Shown: positions 32,434-40,585 of the stretch, piece after piece
How positions within the stretch are numbered: the first letter of the stretch is position 1
Layout of the letters: each line of letters begins with the position of its first letter
Assembly (NCBI GenBank): GCA_012270885.1
Contig: JAAXHN010000038.1
Location: 1 to 40,585 of the forward strand
Source of the DNA: Acidimicrobiia bacterium
Lineage (GTDB): Bacteria > Actinomycetota > Acidimicrobiia > Spongiisociales > ZC4RG35
Direction of reading: 5' to 3'
DNA: 40,585 nt
Notes under the pieces: generated by a model
Databases searched by the model: none
What the model was told of the DNA's origin: nothing
The model's input: only the letters and a program-made list of their open reading frames with translations
Position numbers and translations under genes: made by a program

Positions 32434-34455
32434 TTAGACGCGTATCTCGTTCCTCTGCTCGGCGATGCGGAACTTCAGCTTCTTGCTCGGCTTGAGCGAG
32501 GGCAGCGGGCTGAACTTGAGCTTGTAGTTGGCAGGGGCCACTTCCAGTGTGAAGTGATGCGCCACCAATAGCACGTTGACGGTCAACTGCAACTCCATCC
32601 ACCGGGATCCGAGACATTTGTGGGTTCCCAACCCGTATGGGGCGTATCCGGGGCCCTGGTGCTCGAGGCGCGGGGGCAGGTACCGGTCGATGTCAAACTT
32701 GAAGGGCTCGGGAAAGACATCTTCCATGTAGTGCGCGGCGGTCTGGGCAATGTGGACCCGCGACCCCACCGGCAACTCGTATCCCTCGACCAGGCATGTG
32801 TTCATAACGTTCCGCATGGACATCGGAACGATCGGATAGATACGCAGAGATTCCATCATCATGCGGTGGGTGACGTCGATCTTGGAGGGGTGGAAGTCGC
32901 GGCCATCGGGATCGCCGTCGGCGAACAAAGCATCGGCTTCACTCTGAACCCTGGTTTGAAGGCCCGGATGCGCCGCCATTGAGTACAGGGCGAAGCTGAC
33001 CGCATCGCCGAGGTACACGCTGGCGATAAGTGCTGCTGCAAAGGCGAACGTCAGGTTCGATTCGGGTACGAATTGTGGATCGCTGGCGTGCAGGCTCAGG
33101 AAGTCATCTGCCAGGTCCCGTGGACGTCCGGCCCTCTGTGCGGGTGTATGCCCGCTCTGGACCCGCTCCAGCAACGTCTCGACGGCTTTCGCTCGGCGTT
33201 TCATGCCGGGAGTATTCAGCATGAATTTGGGTAGCACCCTGACTATGTGGGTGTTCAACGCTCGTTCCTTGTAGGTCATCAGGTCGTCGATGATGTCCTG
33301 GGACTGAACGCTGACCATGAGCGGCGAGATTTGGGCGTTCACCAGTCGTCGGCACATGGCCGTGGCAGGGTAGGACTCCCTGACCTCCCATGTCGTCATG
33401 TGTTCTCGCACTTGTCCGAAGACGTCATCCAGTTGACCCGCCAGCCTTCTGCGGGAATACGCCGGAGCCATGGACTTGCGAAGCCGGAAGTGATCGGCGC
33501 CATCCAGGGAAGGCAGGACTCCATTGGCGCCATAGACCTTCTCAAAGTCCGCGAAGTAGTCCTTGGCCCTGAGGTACATGCGTCCGCTGCGGTTGACCCA
33601 GTGATTCATCTCCGGCCCGGATAGGAAGAGCTTCGGACCCAAAAATGGTGGACGGAGTTGGAAAACCGGACCGTATTCCTTCGTCAGGTCCGCGAAGAGT
33701 GCGGGAAGGTTCCCCTGCCGCAGGTTTGCATTGAATAGCAAATGTCGTAGAGGAACGACCGGAATCTTCTTGCTCAGAGCGGAACGTCGAAGCAGGCCGC
33801 CGGCCACGTTGTGGGAAACCGCGGCGGCGATTGAACGGCCCAAGAGGTCCATGTTGCAGATGAATTCGATACGCTTCTCCGCCTCCTCATCAAGCTGAAA
33901 CATGAAGCGAAACACGTCACAGGTGTTGACCAGACAGATAATGATGATGTCTCTCGGGTCGGGAATCTCGTTGTTGAAGATGGCCTGATTGATGCGGGTC
34001 TTGACGAACTGGATTCCACTACCTGCGGATCCGTTGAACATCTCCGTGCTTCCCGTGTTGCGAGCCAGCGTCCAGAAGTCTCCGTTGTGGTGTTCCAGGA
34101 CATTTCTCTCAACCAGGTGATCCAAGGTCAGGTCAATGATCGATTCCGCACGGGGGGCAAGCCGCTCGATCCAGTATTGGGCGCTTCGTTGGACCTGCTC
34201 GGCTGCAATCTCCGCCAGGACGGGGTCCAGGGCGGGGTTGCCGGTTGGCTTGGGGTCCAAAAGGAACAGCGAATCCTGGTCCGTGTCGATGCGGGACATG
34301 AGTGAAAGCTCCGCAAGCACCGCTCCTATCACGGCGCAGTTCAAGTCCCAGCCGGGTACCTGATGGAAGTAGCCGTTCTCCTCGTTGAGAAGCATCAGCA
34401 CGAGTTCATCCGCCAAACTCAACGGATTGGTTGTCACATCACTTGTAGAAACCAT
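32434..34455 (-). CDS. GPP34 domain-cytochrome P450 fusion
   Basis: This is a 673-residue protein with two parts. Residues 12 to about 215 form a GPP34 (GOLPH3/Vps74-like) domain: LSLADELVLMLLNEENGYF, GAVLAELSLMSRI, LDPKPTGNPALDPVLAEIAA, LTLDHLVERNVLEHHNGDFW and NEIPDPRDIIIICLVNTCDV. The rest is a P450: ESLRIYP (ExxR), FKFDIDRYLPPR and the heme loop YAPYGLGTHKCLG with C614 as ligand. In the I helix the usual acid-Thr pair appears missing (region ALIASVYLGDAVSFALY). GPP34 binds phosphoinositides in eukaryotes and may tether the P450 to membrane lipids here. ATG 34455 is chosen; an upstream in-frame GTG at 34521 would overlap the promoter. No sign of frameshift at the junction. Confidence 0.88.
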   Translation of the reverse strand: MVSTSDVTTNPLSLADELVLMLLNEENGYFHQVPGWDLNCAVIGAVLAELSLMSRIDTDQDSLFLLDPKPTGNPALDPVLAEIAAEQVQRSAQYWIERLAPRAESIIDLTLDHLVERNVLEHHNGDFWTLARNTGSTEMFNGSAGSGIQFVKTRINQAIFNNEIPDPRDIIIICLVNTCDVFRFMFQLDEEAEKRIEFICNMDLLGRSIAAAVSHNVAGGLLRRSALSKKIPVVPLRHLLFNANLRQGNLPALFADLTKEYGPVFQLRPPFLGPKLFLSGPEMNHWVNRSGRMYLRAKDYFADFEKVYGANGVLPSLDGADHFRLRKSMAPAYSRRRLAGQLDDVFGQVREHMTTWEVRESYPATAMCRRLVNAQISPLMVSVQSQDIIDDLMTYKERALNTHIVRVLPKFMLNTPGMKRRAKAVETLLERVQSGHTPAQRAGRPRDLADDFLSLHASDPQFVPESNLTFAFAAALIASVYLGDAVSFALYSMAAHPGLQTRVQSEADALFADGDPDGRDFHPSKIDVTHRMMMESLRIYPIVPMSMRNVMNTCLVEGYELPVGSRVHIAQTAAHYMEDVFPEPFKFDIDRYLPPRLEHQGPGYAPYGLGTHKCLGSRWMELQLTVNVLLVAHHFTLEVAPANYKLKFSPLPSLKPSKKLKFRIAEQRNEIRV

Positions 34456-34508
34456 CGCTCCGGTCTCTCCCAACCGACCCAGACCACTTTGCTTCGCCGT
34501 AGGAAGGC

Positions 34509-34557
34509 AGTATAACTGCACTAGGTTGAGCTCCTATGTCAGCTCACACTAGGTGAG
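34509..34557 (-). promoter_or_regulatory. Promoter and operator-like region of the GPP34-P450 gene
   Basis: On the minus strand a TATACT box lies at 34514-34509, 53 nt before the ATG. Upstream are two direct copies of CACTAGGT(T)GAG on the plus strand (34519-34530 and 34547-34557) and a dyad TGAGCT/AGCTCA (34527-34532 and 34541-34546) with an 8-bp centre. CTGACA occurs at a long 22-bp spacing. The layout suggests a repressor site overlapping the promoter. Confidence 0.4.
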
Positions 34558-34654
34558 TAAACAGGCCTGGTATGCGCCGAACAGGAGGAGCCGGACGACT
34601 CGCATCACTGTTTAGGAACACTGAGCGGGGATGGACTGCACCCGCCGGGGACCC

Positions 34655-36043
34655 TCAACCCCTAGCTTTCCGGAAACGCCAACCGTGCATGAGACTCCCG
34701 TAGTAATTGAAGGACCGACGCGCTTCGGGATCAACAAAGGGATAGTCCGCGCCGATCTGTGATGCTGCCGACAACCCACTGACGAAGCAAGTCTCCTGGC
34801 TGTTGATGAGGGTGTGGGCTCCACAATGCCAAGTCCGCCTCTTGCCTTGGATGTATCGAAACAGATAGATCAGCCAAGCAACTTGCCGCACATCGTGCAC
34901 GATGTGTTGGAACCACCACCTTCCGACGACTTTCTTCCCATCGATCGGGCTGATCGGGTTGTAGGTCACCAGGCAAGGCTTGTCGGACCGGTTGGCCCAT
35001 GGCTGCTGGTTGTGCATGATGTAGGTGATCTCATAGTTGTCCGGCCTGACGCCGTACTGCTCGATGTGGTTGCTGCGGGTTTTCAGAGGTCTCACTTCGT
35101 TATCCGGAAGCACCGAGGAGTCCGAGTGCACGACCGTGTGGTTGTGAAGTTCGCTCTCGTACCGGATCGACGAGAGAATGTAGCGCTCGAGCATCGTGGG
35201 TTGGTCGAGCATCATCAGCGTCTGATTCGCATTGCAGGCGAAGACCACCTCATCGAAGGTCTCCCTTACGCCGTCCTCGTCCTCAACCACCACCCGGGAC
35301 CGGTCACGATACACCTTTCGGACCGGCCGGTTGAGATGTATCTTGTCCCGGAAATTAGCTGACAGGTGTTCGTAGATGCGTCTCGTCCCCTGATCCCACG
35401 TCTGCATGGGGGTGGCGGTTTCGATATCAAAGAACTCGAGATACCTCGAAAACAGGGCCGCAGGCATATCGAATACATTGGTCGCCATCAGGAAGTTGAC
35501 GAACATGGGCTTCAGCACCTTGAACCTGAAGTCACCGGAGAAACCGCCTAGATTCAGAACCGTCCCCATGCTGATGTAGTTGAACGGGTTCAGGGCGTTC
35601 AAAACCTTCGATCGGGAACGGGTCAGATAACCGAACCAATGCAGCCGTCTGAGGAGTCTTTGAAACTTTGCGATCTCAGGTTGAAGTTGATCTCTGATCT
35701 CCGAATCGAAATCATGGGCGTAGACCCGTCCGCGGTACTTCACGCTGTAGCTGAATCTGGTGTCGACCAACTCGATGCCGAACTGTTCCATCAAAGAGAC
35801 GATGTGCTGATACACCGACGGGATGCAGGCGGTGACCGATATGTCAAAGGGAATCGAGCTGCCGTCCCCTTGAGGCATCTCGGCTGTGACTGCATTACCG
35901 CCAATCCGATCCTGGGCTTCGAACAACCGGAAGTCAAACCGGTCCGGGTGGTGATGCAGCCCCCACGCGGCGGCCAACCCTGAAATCCCTCCCCCGACAA
36001 TGGCTATGCGTCGCAGCTCCGTTCCTCGCCCCTCGGCGCCCAT
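34655..36043 (-). CDS. FAD-dependent amine-oxidase-like protein (COG2907 type)
   Basis: This 462-residue protein begins with the FAD-binding loop IAIVGGGISGLAAAWGLHHH, followed by FRLFEAQDRIGGNAVT and, near the end, a C-terminal flavin-contacting region around ETCFVSGLSAASQIG. The middle holds MQTWDQGTRRIYEHLS and VVFACNANQTLMML. The pattern matches predicted NAD/FAD-binding proteins of the COG2907 group, related to desaturases and to protoporphyrinogen oxidase, often found with unusual fatty-acid biosynthesis genes. Its reaction is unknown; an oxidation or desaturation of a lipid is plausible. ATG 36043 has GGAGAG upstream. The start is 21 bp after the ABC transporter operon and the gene precedes the GPP34-P450 gene by 199 bp. 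Confidence 0.82.
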   Translation of the reverse strand: MGAEGRGTELRRIAIVGGGISGLAAAWGLHHHPDRFDFRLFEAQDRIGGNAVTAEMPQGDGSSIPFDISVTACIPSVYQHIVSLMEQFGIELVDTRFSYSVKYRGRVYAHDFDSEIRDQLQPEIAKFQRLLRRLHWFGYLTRSRSKVLNALNPFNYISMGTVLNLGGFSGDFRFKVLKPMFVNFLMATNVFDMPAALFSRYLEFFDIETATPMQTWDQGTRRIYEHLSANFRDKIHLNRPVRKVYRDRSRVVVEDEDGVRETFDEVVFACNANQTLMMLDQPTMLERYILSSIRYESELHNHTVVHSDSSVLPDNEVRPLKTRSNHIEQYGVRPDNYEITYIMHNQQPWANRSDKPCLVTYNPISPIDGKKVVGRWWFQHIVHDVRQVAWLIYLFRYIQGKRRTWHCGAHTLINSQETCFVSGLSAASQIGADYPFVDPEARRSFNYYGSLMHGWRFRKARG

Positions 36044-36064
36044 CAACTCTCCATCCTGGACGCT

Positions 36065-37066
36065 TTACCTGCTGACCAGAGGCTCCACCAAGTGGCAGGA
36101 GACCATACGGCCGGAGCCCTTGTCCTCCAGAGGCGGATGAGAAGTGGCGCGGCAAACGTCGGCCGCCTGGGGGCAGCGATCGACGAACCGGCACTCGGGC
36201 ACCGGATCGACCGCCTTGCCGATACCTCCTTTGATGCGGACCTCCGGGGGAGGCAGCGCCGGGTCGGGAACCGGTACCGCCGAGAGGAGCGCCTGTGTGT
36301 AGGGGTGGAGCGGGTTGGCCAGCAACTGCTCTGTCTCCCCTATCTCCACCACCTTCCCCAGATACATGACTGCGATGCGGTCGCACATATATCGGGCCAC
36401 CGCCAGGTCATGGGTGATGTAGAGATACGCCACGCCCATTTCCTTCGCCAACTGCGACATCAACTCCATGATCGAGATGCGGATGCTGACGTCGAGCATT
36501 GAAGTCGGCTCGTCCGCCACCACGAGACGGGGCTGCAGAATCAGTGCCCTGGCTATCGCCACCCGCTGGCGCTGTCCACCCGACAACTCGTGGGGAAAGC
36601 GGAACATGAATGACTCCGGCGGGGCCAGTCCCACCTTGCGGATCATCTCCCTGATCTGTTCTTCCCGGGTGCTCAGATCACCAATCCGGTGGATGAGAAG
36701 AGGCTCGGCAATCGTCTCGTACACGGTGCGGCGCGGATTGATCGATTCATAGGGATCCTGGAAGATCATCTGGACCTGCCGACGAAACCCGGTCCGCTGA
36801 TCGGAGCGGAGACCGACGACGTCCATCTCCGTGCCGTCCGGCTGGTTAAGAAGGATCCGCCCCTCGTCGGGTTCCTCGAGGCGCACCAACATGCGGCCGG
36901 TGGTTGTCTTTCCGCATCCCGATTCTCCAACCAGCCCCAGACTCTCCCCCGGCCCGATCTCGAAGTCGACGCTGTCCACCGCATGCACGAATCCCGTTCT
37001 GCGCCGGAAAAACCCCGCCGACACCGGGAACAACTTACGCAGCCTTTCCACCCTCACCAGGCTCAT
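36065..37066 (-). CDS. Peptide/nickel-type ABC transporter ATPase (DppF/OppF-like)
   Basis: This 333-residue ATP-binding subunit has Walker [19 protein letters not shown], the family's signature LSGGQRQRVAIARALI, Walker B RLVVADEPTSMLDVS and the switch His in YITHDLAVARYM. The C-terminal oligopeptide-transporter extension ends with CRFVDRCPQAADVC, whose cysteines resemble the [4Fe-4S]-binding pattern of OppD/F proteins. ATG 37066 is fixed by its ATGA overlap with the preceding ATPase stop. It would energise uptake of peptides or a related solute together with the three other subunits. Confidence 0.93.
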   Translation of the reverse strand: MSLVRVERLRKLFPVSAGFFRRRTGFVHAVDSVDFEIGPGESLGLVGESGCGKTTTGRMLVRLEEPDEGRILLNQPDGTEMDVVGLRSDQRTGFRRQVQMIFQDPYESINPRRTVYETIAEPLLIHRIGDLSTREEQIREMIRKVGLAPPESFMFRFPHELSGGQRQRVAIARALILQPRLVVADEPTSMLDVSIRISIMELMSQLAKEMGVAYLYITHDLAVARYMCDRIAVMYLGKVVEIGETEQLLANPLHPYTQALLSAVPVPDPALPPPEVRIKGGIGKAVDPVPECRFVDRCPQAADVCRATSHPPLEDKGSGRMVSCHLVEPLVSR

Positions 37067-38094
37067 GGGAGTTGCTGTCCCATCTCGGGAACCTGCTCGT
37101 AATGCCAACATGCCGCCCACTGGGAAGGCCCGATCTGCATCATCGGGGGTTCATCTTTGCGACATTGCTCCGTAGCCCAAGGGCAACGGGGATGGAACCG
37201 GCAACCCGAAGGAGGCGCCAGCAGGTTGGGCGGCGTCCCCTCCAGGGCCACCGGACGACGGCGCGGTCCGGTCACCGACGGAATGGAAGAGAGGAGAAGG
37301 TATGAATAGGGATGCCGCGGCCGGTCAAAAACATCCCGGGTCGATCCGAATTCCACCAACTTTCCGGCATACATGACTCCCAGCGTGTCGGTCACCTGGG
37401 CAATCACGGCCATGTCGTGGCTGATATAAAGAATCGAGAGCCCCAGGTCCTCTTGGATCTCTTTCAACTCCTTGAGGATCTGGGCCTGAACTATCACATC
37501 CAAGGCGGTGGTGGGCTCATCGGCGATGATCAGTTTGGGCTCGCACGAGAGCGCCATGGCGATCACAGCCCGTTGGCGCATTCCCCCCGACAACTCATGG
37601 GGGTAACGGATCTGCACGGCCGGATCAAGCCCCACCAGTTCGAACAGGCGCTCGACCCGCTGGTCCATGTTCCCGGAACTGAGCGGGGGATCGAAGTGCT
37701 GATCCATCGCTTCCCGAATCTGCTCTCCGACCCGATACACGGGATTCCAGGCGTTCATCGCCCCCTGGAAGACCATCGAGATCTCCGCCCAGCGGAACTC
37801 CCGCATCTTTTGGTCGGAGAGATCCAGCAGGTCTACGCCCTCCCAGCGAACCGATCCCCCCTGGTATCTGGCGTTGTCGGGGGCCAATCGAAGAAGGGAC
37901 AGAGCCACGGACGTCTTGCCGCATCCCGACTCCCCCACCAGCCCCATCGCCTCCCCGCGGCCCAGCGAAAAGGTCACGTTCTCAACGGCGGAGACCTCCC
38001 CGGCCTCTGTGTCATAACGCATCACCAGTCCATCAACCTCCAAAAGGGGGGCGCGACCGGTGGACACCTCCAGGGGAAGTTTTCGGATGGTCAT
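37063..38094 (-). CDS. Peptide/nickel-type ABC transporter ATPase (DppD/OppD-like)
   Basis: This 343-residue protein has Walker [19 protein letters not shown], a Q-loop in [16 protein letters not shown], signature [16 protein letters not shown], Walker [15 protein letters not shown] and switch [14 protein letters not shown]. The C-terminal oligopeptide domain has [19 protein letters not shown] and PWATEQC with a Cys cluster. It pairs with the DppF-like subunit as a heterodimer. Both ends overlap the neighbouring genes by 4 bp (ATGA), the sign of a tightly coupled operon. Confidence 0.93.
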   Translation of the reverse strand: MTIRKLPLEVSTGRAPLLEVDGLVMRYDTEAGEVSAVENVTFSLGRGEAMGLVGESGCGKTSVALSLLRLAPDNARYQGGSVRWEGVDLLDLSDQKMREFRWAEISMVFQGAMNAWNPVYRVGEQIREAMDQHFDPPLSSGNMDQRVERLFELVGLDPAVQIRYPHELSGGMRQRAVIAMALSCEPKLIIADEPTTALDVIVQAQILKELKEIQEDLGLSILYISHDMAVIAQVTDTLGVMYAGKLVEFGSTRDVFDRPRHPYSYLLLSSIPSVTGPRRRPVALEGTPPNLLAPPSGCRFHPRCPWATEQCRKDEPPMMQIGPSQWAACWHYEQVPEMGQQLP

Positions 38095-39209
38095 CGTCTA
38101 CGCAGCCTCGGGTTGACTATCTCGTCCATTCCCCTCCCCACCAAAAAGAACGCCGCCGACAGGACAGTTACTGCGAGACCGGGAGGGATGGTCAGCCACC
38201 AGAAGTCGGTCACCTGCAGCAGGTAACCCTGGGTTCTGGCCAGATTCATCATCAAACCCCAGGAGGTATCGGTGTTGAGGATTCCCAGAAAAGACAAAAC
38301 TGCTTCGGATTGGATGGCGGCGGTGACGGTGAACATCATGTAAAGGACGCTGAGGGGCATGACATTGGGAATCAGGTGATAGAAGATGATGTGACGAGCG
38401 GACCCTCCCGCCACCCGGGCGGCGTCGATGAACGGCTTGACCTTCACGGCCAGAGCCTGCGACTTGAGGACGATAGCCGTGCCCCCGAATCCGGAGAGTA
38501 TCCCGATCACCACCGCCAGATGCCACAGTTGGAAGGTGAAAACAGCTCCGATCACGATCAGCAGGGCCACACCCGGGATCATGATCAACAGATCAGCCAG
38601 CCGCATCAGGGCAGCGTCCACGAATCCCCCGAAGTAAGCCGCCATCGAGCCGATCGTGGTGCCGATCACCACCGTCACCACCGCCGCCAGGATCCCCAGG
38701 AAGAACGAGGCGCGGGCTCCGTGCATCAACTGCGACAGAATGTCACGACCCAACGGATCCGTGCCCAGCCAGTGCCGACTATCGGGAGGCGCCGGTTGCA
38801 ACGGCAACTCGAAGGTGTCGCCTATCTGTAAGGTGTCGGGAATCCGTCCGTCGAGGAGGACCGCTCTACGGTCGATCTCGGTGTTGGGGTCGGTTATTCG
38901 TTCAACCATGGTCATGGTGCGGGTGGGAGGATCGAGTTCCAGGCCTGTGACCGGGTCATACACCGCCGGATTCCAGAAGCCGGTGACGAAAAATATGGTG
39001 GGCATCACAGCCATAATCCCCCAGAAGGCAATAATCACCAATCCCAGGACACCGATCTTGTTGCGCCGAAAGATCTTCCAGTTCTCCCGGAAGGACCGGC
39101 GCGTCAGAGCCAGGCGGATCTTCCACCAAGAGTCGACGTCCCGATCAACCTCCGAGGCCAGGGGATCCTCGATCCGGGTCTCCGGGAGGGTGTTCGTCAT
39201 GTCAGCCAT
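38091..39209 (-). CDS. Peptide/nickel-type ABC transporter permease (DppC/OppC-like)
   Basis: The protein has 372 residues. A cytosolic N-terminal tail precedes the first helix (IGVLGLVIIAFWGIMAVMPT). An extended periplasmic loop follows, then GTDPLGRDILSQLMHGARAS, typical of DppC, and five helices. The EAA-like coupling loop is VAGGSARHIIFYHLIPN. The loop of about 100 residues between the first helix and the core is longer than in DppC of Escherichia coli. ATG 39209 overlaps the upstream permease stop; ATG 39200 is possible. Confidence 0.92.
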   Translation of the reverse strand: MADMTNTLPETRIEDPLASEVDRDVDSWWKIRLALTRRSFRENWKIFRRNKIGVLGLVIIAFWGIMAVMPTIFFVTGFWNPAVYDPVTGLELDPPTRTMTMVERITDPNTEIDRRAVLLDGRIPDTLQIGDTFELPLQPAPPDSRHWLGTDPLGRDILSQLMHGARASFFLGILAAVVTVVIGTTIGSMAAYFGGFVDAALMRLADLLIMIPGVALLIVIGAVFTFQLWHLAVVIGILSGFGGTAIVLKSQALAVKVKPFIDAARVAGGSARHIIFYHLIPNVMPLSVLYMMFTVTAAIQSEAVLSFLGILNTDTSWGLMMNLARTQGYLLQVTDFWWLTIPPGLAVTVLSAAFFLVGRGMDEIVNPRLRRR

Positions 39210-40380
39210 GCTCTGTCACCCGGATGCGGGGATCGAGGAACCCGTACAGCACATCCACGACGAAGTGCCCGATTAACGCCAGTATGCCTATGAAGGCAAA
39301 GGCCCCAACCGCCACCGGAATGTCCTCACTCAGCACCGATGAGATCAGGATCTCGCCCATGCCCGGCCAGGAGAAGACCGCTTCGGTGACGACCCCTCCG
39401 TCGATCACAGTGGCCACCGCCAGGACCAGCGAGGTTACCACCGGCAGAAGAGCGGTCCGCGCCGCGTGGCGATCCCGGATTATTCCCTCCGGTAATCCCT
39501 TGGCCCGGGCAGTGAGAATGTAGTCCTCCCGCAGTGTCTCCAGCATGGAACTGCGGGTCAGGAGCATCACCTGGGCGAAGGCGATGAGGGTCAGGGTCAA
39601 CACCGGAAGGATCATGTGAAAGGCGATGTCCCCGGCGTAGACCCGCATGCCCTGGCCCGACTCGGTCCCGAACCAGTAGAAGAGGAACCCGGCTATCACC
39701 AAAACGCCACCCCCCCACCGAAGGATGCGTGCCAGCACCCGACTATGCGTCCGATGCCCTGCGAAACTTGCTGCGAACATCGCGATGGCGGTGATCAGAG
39801 TGACCCAAAAGAGACGCATGAACACTTGGTTTGCCGCGAACGGCGCATCCCTCCACTGCTCCGGATCGAGAAACTTGGAGATGGGCAGCCAACCCAGTCG
39901 GACACTGAAGAACCAAATCAGCATGAAAGCGAAAAACGGCAGAAACATCGAATAGAGCCCCACCCCTCCGATGGTGACCGCCATCTCGCCTCGATTCCCG
40001 CGTCGCCAGGCCAGATACTTTCCGGCTACGAACCCAGCCCAGTAGTAGGTTACCAGGGCGGTCAGGAACAGCACCAAGGTACGGGGCAGACGTTCGCCTA
40101 TGATGTCGATGACCGGGCGGGGATACTGATTGAAGGAGACTCCCAGATCGCCCTGGAAGAAGTTGAACATGTAGTCGCGGAACTGGATCAGCACCGGTTT
40201 GTCAAGACCCAGCCTCTCCAGCGCCACCTCTCTGGCTTCGGGCGGGATGTTGGGGTTTCCCGCATATTTCAGCGCGACGGAGTCTCCCGGAAGGATGTAG
40301 AGCAGGAACCACGTCACCGTCAGGAAGACCAGAAACAGAAACACCATTTGGATCAACCGGCGCGTCACATACCGGATCAA
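39202..40380 (-). CDS. Peptide/nickel-type ABC transporter permease (DppB/OppB-like)
   Basis: This 392-residue protein begins with the canonical MIRYVTRRLIQMVFLFLVFL helix and LYILPGDSV. It has LGLDKPVLIQFRDYMFNFFQGDLGVSFNQ, then FVAGKYLAWRRGN and the C-terminal helices. The coupling motif is LTARAKGLPEGIIRDRHAARTALLPVV, followed by VVTEAVFSWPGMG. An extra region of two helices around YRSL-like loops (residues 170-235) makes it longer than most DppB proteins. TTG 40380 is the start, with AGGAAC directly before it; GTG 40368 is an alternative. It follows the binding-protein gene by 70 bp. Confidence 0.9.
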   Translation of the reverse strand: MIRYVTRRLIQMVFLFLVFLTVTWFLLYILPGDSVALKYAGNPNIPPEAREVALERLGLDKPVLIQFRDYMFNFFQGDLGVSFNQYPRPVIDIIGERLPRTLVLFLTALVTYYWAGFVAGKYLAWRRGNRGEMAVTIGGVGLYSMFLPFFAFMLIWFFSVRLGWLPISKFLDPEQWRDAPFAANQVFMRLFWVTLITAIAMFAASFAGHRTHSRVLARILRWGGGVLVIAGFLFYWFGTESGQGMRVYAGDIAFHMILPVLTLTLIAFAQVMLLTRSSMLETLREDYILTARAKGLPEGIIRDRHAARTALLPVVTSLVLAVATVIDGGVVTEAVFSWPGMGEILISSVLSEDIPVAVGAFAFIGILALIGHFVVDVLYGFLDPRIRVTEHG

Positions 40381-40450
40381 GTTCCTATGCCTTCAACTTC
40401 CTGCCCCCTCTTTGCTGGACATGACCGCGGCGGTCAGTTTCTGCTATCTA

Positions 40451-40585
40451 TCAGCCGATCGTCACCACTCCAGTCAACGCCCCGACGTTTTGCAAACCGT
40501 CGAGGACTGTCGTGTACGGGAAGGTGAGATGGTTCGAGTATGCCTCGATCAACGGAGTGTTGAACAGCGTCACGTAAGGCAGGTC
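40451..40585 (-). CDS. Peptide-type ABC transporter substrate-binding protein, C-terminal end (partial)
   Basis: The last 44 codons before the window edge read DLPYVTLFNTPLIEAYSNHL, then TFPYTTVLDGLQNVGALTGV and VTIG, with TGA at 40453-40451. This is how extracellular solute-binding proteins of the peptide/nickel class end (a short LPY..L beta strand followed by a Y-rich tail). Its position directly upstream of the DppB-like permease confirms the operon order: binding protein, B, C, D, F. The start is outside the window. Confidence 0.75.
   Translation of the reverse strand, partial: DLPYVTLFNTPLIEAYSNHLTFPYTTVLDGLQNVGALTGVVTIG

Noticed and set aside
37312-38226. 304-codon plus-strand frame
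   Set aside because: Antisense to the DppD-like ATPase gene, which has every expected motif.
39616-40527. 303-codon plus-strand frame near the window end
   Set aside because: Antisense to the DppB-like permease and binding-protein genes, with His/Gln/Arg-rich shadow composition.

Overview
The window looks like chromosomal DNA of a GC-rich actinobacterium, most plausibly of the class Acidimicrobiia. This is an inference from gene content: an RCC1-repeat/S-layer-homology surface protein, CoA-ester catabolism, a membrane-anchored sulfite-oxidase-type protein, several promoters placed 6-8 nt from the start codon as in leaderless genes, and many GTG/TTG starts. No rRNA, tRNA, CRISPR array or intact insertion sequence was seen.

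Layout. Positions 1-2732 are a damaged zone: a short dispersed repeat, the 3' part of a tmRNA gene, an IS481-family transposase remnant, and two tandem GCS2 (glutamate-cysteine-ligase-like) genes. The downstream GCS2 copy runs into the transposase remnant. An ornithine-cyclodeaminase-family gene (2872-3795) follows. From 17394 down to 3868 everything reads leftward: a small helical protein, a sulfurtransferase, a sulfite-oxidase-type molybdoprotein, 3-methyladenine glycosylase I, and then a tightly packed probable anti-phage island. The island holds an AbiU2-like HEPN protein, a large Eco57I-type adenine methylase, a phospholipase-D/SNF2 helicase fusion, a Gp37/Gp68 three-Cys protein and its TcmP partner.

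Positions 17497-20828 hold a 5'-3' exonuclease, a dienoyl-CoA-isomerase-like protein and a biotin-dependent acyl-CoA carboxylase beta subunit. Positions 21269-23629 encode a secreted RCC1/SLH repeat protein. Positions 23732-28521 are a second decayed zone: a LivF tail, a frameshifted chimeric MMPL transporter and a broken membrane-protein reading frame. It also holds a periplasmic-binding-fold protein without signal peptide, a tail-anchored phospholipase-D protein and a GNAT acetyltransferase.

Positions 28792-36043 look like a specialised lipid or terpenoid oxidation locus: a Rieske oxygenase and an RND/MMPL exporter on the plus strand, converging with a GPP34-cytochrome P450 fusion and an FAD amine-oxidase-like protein on the minus strand. 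The window ends with a peptide/nickel-type ABC transporter operon (permeases, two ATPases, and the last 44 codons of the binding protein). Its last gene lies only 21 bp upstream of the FAD gene.

The two most novel items are the GPP34-P450 fusion with its redox/export neighbours, and the compact HEPN-methylase-PLD/helicase-Gp37/68-TcmP island.
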